Part shown: positions 59,221 through 64,000 of the stretch, piece after piece
Layout of the letters: each line of letters opens with the position of its first letter
Numbering within the stretch: position 1 is the stretch's first letter
From: Embleya sp049739465
GTDB lineage: Bacteria; Actinomycetota; Actinomycetes; Streptomycetales; Streptomycetaceae
DNA length: 64,000 nucleotides
Assembly: GCF_049739465.1 (NCBI RefSeq)
Contig: NZ_JBMHHY010000007.1
Location: 276,065-340,064, forward strand
Direction: 5' to 3'
Position numbers and translations under genes: made by a program
The notes under the pieces: model-generated
Seen by the model: only the letters and a program-made list of their open reading frames with translations
Told to the model about the DNA's origin: nothing
Database searches by the model: none

Positions 59221-61737
59221 TCACGCCGCCGCGACGGCAGCGAGCACCGGCAACCGCGCCGCCCGCCGAGCCGGCCACACCGCCGCGCCGACCCCGATCA
59301 GCACCGCCAGGGCCGCACACAACGCGAGCGGCACCGCCGGGACGCGCAACACGTCGAATCCCTGGCTCGCGAAGGCGTGTTGCACCGCCACGCCCAACCC
59401 CGTGCCCAGGGCCAGTCCCAGGGCCGCCCCGAACGTGGTGATCAGGATCGCCTCGAGGCGAATCATCCGGCGAATCTGCCGGCGATGCGCGCCGACCGCG
59501 CGCAACAGCCCGATCTCCCGGGTGCGTTCGAGCACGGACAGCGCCACGGTGTTGATCACCCCGACCGCGGCGACCACGATGGACAGCGCGAGCAGCAGGG
59601 TGAACTGGCGGACCAACCGGTCGATGCCACGCGTACGTTCGGCGATGTATTGGGTGCGATCCCAGATGCCCAGGTCCGGATAGGCCCGCAGAGCCTGCTC
59701 CAGTGCCGCCCGGGCGGCGGGACCGGGGTGGGCGACGGTGACCAGCGCGGCGTTGACCGCGAGTACCCGGGTATGTGCGCGGTGGATCGCCTCGGGCAGG
59801 ATCATCGATCCGCTCATGCCGACCGGATAGACCCCGACGATCCGCAGGGTCTGTCGGGCGCCGTCGGGGAACCGCGCCTGGACCACGCTGCCGGTATGCC
59901 ACCCCTTCGAGTTCGCCAGATCCTCGTCGACCAGTACGCCGTCGGCGCCGAGTGTGGCGGTGCCCGAGATCATCCGGTCGGCGATGCCCGCCACGGTCGC
60001 CGGCATCCCGCCCGCGGTGTACTGGACGTCGGTGCCGCCCACATTCGCGCTGCCCTGGTAGGTGGCGGTGGCATCGTGGACGCCGGGTGCGGCGCCGAGC
60101 AGTGCGACGGCCGCCGGGTCGAAACCCGCCGACTGCCGGGGCCGAACCAGGTAGTCCTCGGTGAACTCGCGGTCCATGGTGCGATGTACGGAGGCGCTCA
60201 TCGAAGCGCCGAGCACGTTGACCGCGGCGACCAGGGCAAGGCCGATCATCAGCGCGGCGGCGGTGGCGGCGGTCCGCCGCGGATTGCGCAGCGCGTTCTC
60301 CCGGGCGAGTCGCCCGGACATGCCGAACAGGCGGGGCAGTACCGCGCCGAGCCCGCCGATCACCGGGCGGGCCAGGATCGGGGTGAGCACCACGACCCCC
60401 ACGAACGCGACGAACGCCCCGGCCACCGGCAGCAGTACGCCGCTCACCCCACCGGGCGCGACCGAACCGACGCCGGCCAGCGCCGCGCCGAGCCCGACGA
60501 TCCCGCCGCCGATGCCGGCACGGCGCCGGGTCGAACGCCGGCCGGCGGGCGGCTCGTCCTCGCGCAGGGCCGCGATCGGCGCGATCCGGGCGGCCCGCCG
60601 GGCGGGTCCGTGCGCGGCGACGAGGGTGACCCCGATCCCGACGGCAAACCCGGTGGCGACCGTCGGCGCGCTCACCGCGAGGCCCCCGGCCGGGCCCGCG
60701 TCGAAGACCACGCGCAACCCGGCGGCCAGGCCGACGCCCGCCCCGATCCCCAGGACCGAGGCGATCGCGCCGACCGCGCCGGCCTCGGCCCGGATCAGTC
60801 GGGCAAGTTGTCGTGGACCCGCGCCCAGGACCCGCAGCAGGGCGAGTTCGCGCGTGCGCCGGGCGACCAGCATCGCAAACGTGTTGACGATGATGAAGGC
60901 ACCGACCAGGACCGAGATCGCGGCGAACACGAGCAGGGACAGCCGAATCGGCTCCAACGCACTCGCCAGGTCGCTCGCGGTACGGGCGCGCAACGCGGTC
61001 CCGGTGTCCGCGCGCAGGTCCGCCGGCAGCACCCGGGCAACCCGGTCGCGCAACGTGCGCTCGTCCACCGCGCCGGCCGCGCCCGCCCGGATCTCGGTGA
61101 ACAGCCCCGGGCCGAGCAGCAGGCGCTGTGCGGTGGGCGTGTCGAAGGCGGTCAGCGTCGCGCCTTGGAGGTCGGCGGCGGCGATCAGGCCGACCAGCCG
61201 CATCGGCTGGGCCGCGCCCTTGAGTTGCACGGTCACGGTGTCGCCGAGCCGGACCCGCGCCCGGTGCGCGGTGTCCGCGTCCACCGCGACCTCGTCGGCG
61301 CCGCGCGGTGCCCGACCGGCGGTCAGGTCGTGGTCGCCGCCGGGGATCCAGTTGATCCCGGACTGCGCGGCGGCGCCCCGGCTCTGCGGCCCCTGTCCAC
61401 TGATCGCCCGGCCGGCGCGGCCGAGCACGGCGGCGTAGCCGGTGACCACGCCGTAGGGGTCGCGGACCCCGTCCACGGCGCGGACGGTCTCCAGCACCTC
61501 GGCCGGCACCGGGGCACCCGCCCCACCGGCGCCGCGCCCGCCGAGCGACGCGGCGCGCACGTCGACGGCAACCCCACGACCGCTGCGCCCGGCCACCGCG
61601 CCCGCCTGGCGGTCGATCGTGTCGGTGAAGATCAGCGTGCCGGTGACGAACGCGACGCCGCACATGATCGACACCACGGTCAGCAGGAGGCGGGTGTGCT
61701 GCGCGCGCAGCGCGCGCATGGTGAGGGTGAACGTCAT
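59221..61737 (-). CDS. FtsX/MacB-like ABC transporter permease
   Basis: An 838-residue permease with the duplicated FtsX architecture: TM1 near residue 20 (LLLTVVSIMCGVAFVTGTLI), an extracytoplasmic MacB-type core, a three-helix block, then a second TM-core-three-helix unit ending ALCAALAVLIGVGAAVWPARRA. It belongs to the exporter/lipoprotein-release type VII ABC family. An ATPase gene usually sits next to it, but none is present on either side. The downstream kinase and regulator suggest a Bce-like sensing module. ATG at 61737. Confidence 0.92.
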   Translation of the reverse strand: MTFTLTMRALRAQHTRLLLTVVSIMCGVAFVTGTLIFTDTIDRQAGAVAGRSGRGVAVDVRAASLGGRGAGGAGAPVPAEVLETVRAVDGVRDPYGVVTGYAAVLGRAGRAISGQGPQSRGAAAQSGINWIPGGDHDLTAGRAPRGADEVAVDADTAHRARVRLGDTVTVQLKGAAQPMRLVGLIAAADLQGATLTAFDTPTAQRLLLGPGLFTEIRAGAAGAVDERTLRDRVARVLPADLRADTGTALRARTASDLASALEPIRLSLLVFAAISVLVGAFIIVNTFAMLVARRTRELALLRVLGAGPRQLARLIRAEAGAVGAIASVLGIGAGVGLAAGLRVVFDAGPAGGLAVSAPTVATGFAVGIGVTLVAAHGPARRAARIAPIAALREDEPPAGRRSTRRRAGIGGGIVGLGAALAGVGSVAPGGVSGVLLPVAGAFVAFVGVVVLTPILARPVIGGLGAVLPRLFGMSGRLARENALRNPRRTAATAAALMIGLALVAAVNVLGASMSASVHRTMDREFTEDYLVRPRQSAGFDPAAVALLGAAPGVHDATATYQGSANVGGTDVQYTAGGMPATVAGIADRMISGTATLGADGVLVDEDLANSKGWHTGSVVQARFPDGARQTLRIVGVYPVGMSGSMILPEAIHRAHTRVLAVNAALVTVAHPGPAARAALEQALRAYPDLGIWDRTQYIAERTRGIDRLVRQFTLLLALSIVVAAVGVINTVALSVLERTREIGLLRAVGAHRRQIRRMIRLEAILITTFGAALGLALGTGLGVAVQHAFASQGFDVLRVPAVPLALCAALAVLIGVGAAVWPARRAARLPVLAAVAAA

Positions 61738-61894
61738 CGGCGTGCTCCGGTCTCGGGGGTCCGCGCGGGGCCGGGCAACGTCCGTCGCCGGTGGTCGAAT
61801 CGCATACCCTCACCCTGCGCCGGGCCGATGGGCGCCCGCAGGCGCCGTTGTACGTCGATGCGATCAACGAAAGTTGTCGGGTACGAACGACGAA

Positions 61895-61927
61895 GGGCCC
61901 GGGTCGCCATCACTGCGACCCGGGCCC
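61895..61927. terminator. Perfect 13-bp stem terminator after the chitinase
   Basis: GGGCCCGGGTCGC (61895-61907) and GCGACCCGGGCCC (61915-61927) are exact inverted repeats around CATCACT, 40 bp after the chitinase stop codon on the minus strand and before the FtsX-like gene. Confidence 0.85.
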
Positions 61928-61966
61928 GATGGGCGAACCCGTCAGCTACTGCTCACGATCGGGCAC

Positions 61967-64000
61967 TCATGGCGTCTGCCCGAGTCGGCGCCACGGCCGC
62001 CCACCGTTGGACTCCGGCAGACCCGGTTCGACGGTGGTGTACCACTGGGCGTACCAGTAGTAGCCCTTCCAGGCCACATACGCCGCCGACGACCCGGCCG
62101 GGTCGCCGGCCAACACATGCGTCCCGCGAGCCGCGCTGCCGCCGGCCGCCTCGGCGTCGAACCCGGTCGCCGAGCGCAGCTTGACCGCCTTGCCGTGCAC
62201 CGGCCCGCCGGGTGTGCCTTCCGCGCCACTGGCCGGGTCGACCGGGACGAATCGCCACTTCTGCCGATCCGAGCCGTCACATCCGGTGGTGGACAGATCC
62301 TTGCCCGGCGCGACGGCGGTCAGGCATCGACCGCCGTTGCCGATCGTGTACCAGCCGCCGGCCACGCCGGAAACCCGCCAGTACTGGTTGGTGTTGCTCT
62401 CGATCGGCTCGATCAGGTGCACCCGGTTCTGGTCCGGGTAGTGGTCGATCAGCATGCCCTGGTACTCGAACTGCCAGCCCTTGGCCCCCTTGTCCCAGCC
62501 GGTCCACAGCCGCCCGCCGGTCGGGCTGTACGCGGTGCCGGACTTCCATTCGCCGGCCGAGCAGGTGCCGCCGCCGGGTGCGGGCGGTTCGACCGTGGTG
62601 ACACCCCGGCGGTTCTCGGTCGAGACGCCGAACTCCTTGCCGCCGACCTTGATCGTGACGTTGGCCGGGCCGGTGATCGGCAGGTAGTACTTGAGCGGGA
62701 TGTCCAGTGCCTTGCCCGGTGGGATGTCCTGGCACTTGTCCAGCTTGATGGTGACCCGATGGAAGTCGGCGCCGAGCCCGCCGCGATTGGGTCCGGTGCG
62801 CCCGGGTGTGACGATCGGCATCTCCTTGTAGTTGTCGTCCTTGAGCAACGGCGGGGTGGAGGTGGGGATGTCGAACGCGATCTCGGTGCCCTGGGCCAGC
62901 GTGGTCGCCGAGTCGTTGCTGATGCGCAACTTCGGCTGCATCGGCCACATCTGCCCGACGTCGGTGGGATAGTCGACCAGTTGCGTCCGCACCTTCAGGC
63001 TCTCCGTGGGCAGGTTCCGCCCCGCGCGCGTGTCACCGTACGCCGATGCCCCGCGCAGCGCCCCGTCGATCCGGCTGGTCAGGTCGTAGCCCATGCCGTA
63101 TTCGCCGTTGTCCCGCTTGGCATAGTCGCCGGCCATCTCCCACAACATCACCCCGCCGATGCCGTTGTCCTTGACATAGCGGAGCTTGGTGTCGATGGAC
63201 TGTTCGTCCTCGGTGGACAGGAACACCTTCTTGTCGGCGTTCCACAACCACGTGGCCTTGAGCGTGTCGTCCCACTTGCGGGCGTACGTGCCGGTCATCC
63301 GGTCGTCCGCGTCGCGGTCGGGGGTGAGCCCATAACGACCCATGTAGCGCGGCTGGATGCCGTTCTCCAGGTTCTTCGCGTGCCACAGCGGGTTGGAGCC
63401 GGCCGCCACCTCGCGGCCCCGGTCGGTGTCGTGCCACAGGTTGTCGATCCCGATGGCTCCCGAACCGCAGTCGCTGCGCCCGCCGTTGTTGCCGGTGCCC
63501 GGTGCGCAGGCGCCCTGGTCGGTCATCCTGGAGGTGCCCCAGAGCCCGTCCGTGCCGCCCTGTACGTCCTTCCAGCCGCGCGTGTAGTACGGCAAGCCGA
63601 GGTTGATCCGGCCGGGTTGGAGGGCGCCCCGATAATAGTGATAGGCCCAGTCGACGTTGAAGTAGCCGTTCTTCTGGTAGTCCTTCGTATCCGGATTCTT
63701 GTCGTCGTAGATCCCGGCGGCCGTCAACTCCGCATCCCGGCCGTCGTCGTAGAGCGGGGCCTGCGGGCCGACGTAGGAGTTCCACGAGCCGTGCAGGTCG
63801 TAGGACATCACGTTGATGAAGTCCTGGTACTGGAGCGCGGGTTGGTTCTCCTGGCCGCGTACCAGATAGCCCGAGGAGGAAGCCGCGGAGGTGAGTTGCA
63901 GATACCGACCGCGGTCCGCGCCCGCCTTGTCGAGCCGTTCCCGCAGGGTCTTCATCAGCGCGTTGTAGCCGTTGCCGAGTCCCTTGCGCAGCGGGTCGGA
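61967..64000 (-). CDS. GH18 chitinase with carbohydrate-binding modules (N-terminus cut by window edge)
   Basis: The 677 residues in the window cover the C-terminal part of a GH18 barrel and trailing modules. QDFINVMSYDLHGSWNSYVG holds the MxYD substrate motif, GRINLGLPYYTRGWKDV follows, and GGVMLWEMAGDYAKRDNGEY gives the barrel-end Trp/Glu. The catalytic DxxDxDxE lies outside the window. A beta-sandwich region with KLDKCQDIPPGKALDIPLKY, a CBM5/12-like WKSGTAYSPTGGRLWTGWDK, a short ricin-like GGRCLTAVAPGKD segment and a final YVAWKGYYWYAQWYTTVEPG chitin-binding module follow. A secreted chitin-degrading enzyme. Frame is open to position 64000. Confidence 0.95.
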   Translation of the reverse strand, partial: SDPLRKGLGNGYNALMKTLRERLDKAGADRGRYLQLTSAASSSGYLVRGQENQPALQYQDFINVMSYDLHGSWNSYVGPQAPLYDDGRDAELTAAGIYDDKNPDTKDYQKNGYFNVDWAYHYYRGALQPGRINLGLPYYTRGWKDVQGGTDGLWGTSRMTDQGACAPGTGNNGGRSDCGSGAIGIDNLWHDTDRGREVAAGSNPLWHAKNLENGIQPRYMGRYGLTPDRDADDRMTGTYARKWDDTLKATWLWNADKKVFLSTEDEQSIDTKLRYVKDNGIGGVMLWEMAGDYAKRDNGEYGMGYDLTSRIDGALRGASAYGDTRAGRNLPTESLKVRTQLVDYPTDVGQMWPMQPKLRISNDSATTLAQGTEIAFDIPTSTPPLLKDDNYKEMPIVTPGRTGPNRGGLGADFHRVTIKLDKCQDIPPGKALDIPLKYYLPITGPANVTIKVGGKEFGVSTENRRGVTTVEPPAPGGGTCSAGEWKSGTAYSPTGGRLWTGWDKGAKGWQFEYQGMLIDHYPDQNRVHLIEPIESNTNQYWRVSGVAGGWYTIGNGGRCLTAVAPGKDLSTTGCDGSDRQKWRFVPVDPASGAEGTPGGPVHGKAVKLRSATGFDAEAAGGSAARGTHVLAGDPAGSSAAYVAWKGYYWYAQWYTTVEPGLPESNGGRPWRRLGQTP

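Noticed and set aside
59207..61867. An 886-codon minus frame overlapping the FtsX-like gene
   Set aside because: It is a shifted frame of the permease with low-complexity Arg-rich product; the permease frame has clear helices and a proper end.

Overview
The window is very GC-rich, and almost every coding frame has G or C in the third codon position. Its gene content points to an actinomycete of the Streptomycetaceae (Streptomyces, Kitasatospora or Embleya type). Markers are an RppA-type tetrahydroxynaphthalene synthase, DUF5999 and DUF5988 small proteins, an HtpX-PspAB pair, a Zur-controlled zinc importer, secreted M4 and M28 peptidases, a GH18 chitinase and many NarL-type two-component systems. 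The genus is an inference. No tRNA, rRNA, CRISPR array or transposase was seen.

Layout. 1-4.5 kb: rppA (cut by the window edge), small conserved proteins, a GNAT acetyltransferase, a tandem universal stress protein and a CBS-domain protein. 4.5-8.7 kb: a magnesium unit of mgtA, an MgtC-like protein and the CBS protein. It is preceded by a long leader holding an M-box Mg2+ riboswitch, a short proline-rich leader ORF with a strong ribosome binding site, and a C/U-rich, G-poor tract. 9.3-14.6 kb: a potassium-themed group with an APC-type permease, a KdpD-like sensor whose phospho-acceptor histidine is replaced by arginine, and a divergent DUF4118 membrane protein. No kdpFABC or kdpE is present.

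14.6-25.5 kb is the most distinctive block and is read as a candidate C7-cyclitol (aminocyclitol) biosynthetic cluster. It holds a Nudix hydrolase, a ROK regulator, an MFS exporter, 6-phosphogluconolactonase, a ROK-type kinase, a sugar phosphate cyclase resembling 2-epi-5-epi-valiolone synthase, two medium-chain dehydrogenases, a DegT-type PLP aminotransferase and ribulose-phosphate 3-epimerase. Most of these overlap by ATGA or lie under 60 bp apart. The lactonase and epimerase could help supply sedoheptulose 7-phosphate, the cyclase would close the ring, and the kinase, dehydrogenases and aminotransferase would elaborate it.

25.5-36.2 kb: a two-component system, a secreted lipase-like hydrolase, a PIG-V-like mannosyltransferase downstream of an ECF sigma factor and a small membrane protein, then zur and a znuABC-type operon behind a Zur-box-like palindrome. 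36.3-42.8 kb: a TetR regulator, a methyltransferase, an M15-like lipoprotein, HtpX-PspAB, a DUF2795-like protein and a stretch of decayed gene fragments. 42.9-46.3 kb: one very large secreted protein carrying both an M4 and an M28 peptidase. 46.4-57.2 kb: MarR/DoxX with a perfect palindromic operator and a CGCAT repeat, a lipoprotein, DUF5988, DUF4331, a VOC protein, a histone-like protein, TetR/MMPL and an ATP-grasp protein. 57.2-64 kb: a response regulator, a histidine kinase with a serine-rich repeat tail, a large FtsX-like permease without an ATPase, and a chitinase cut by the window edge.
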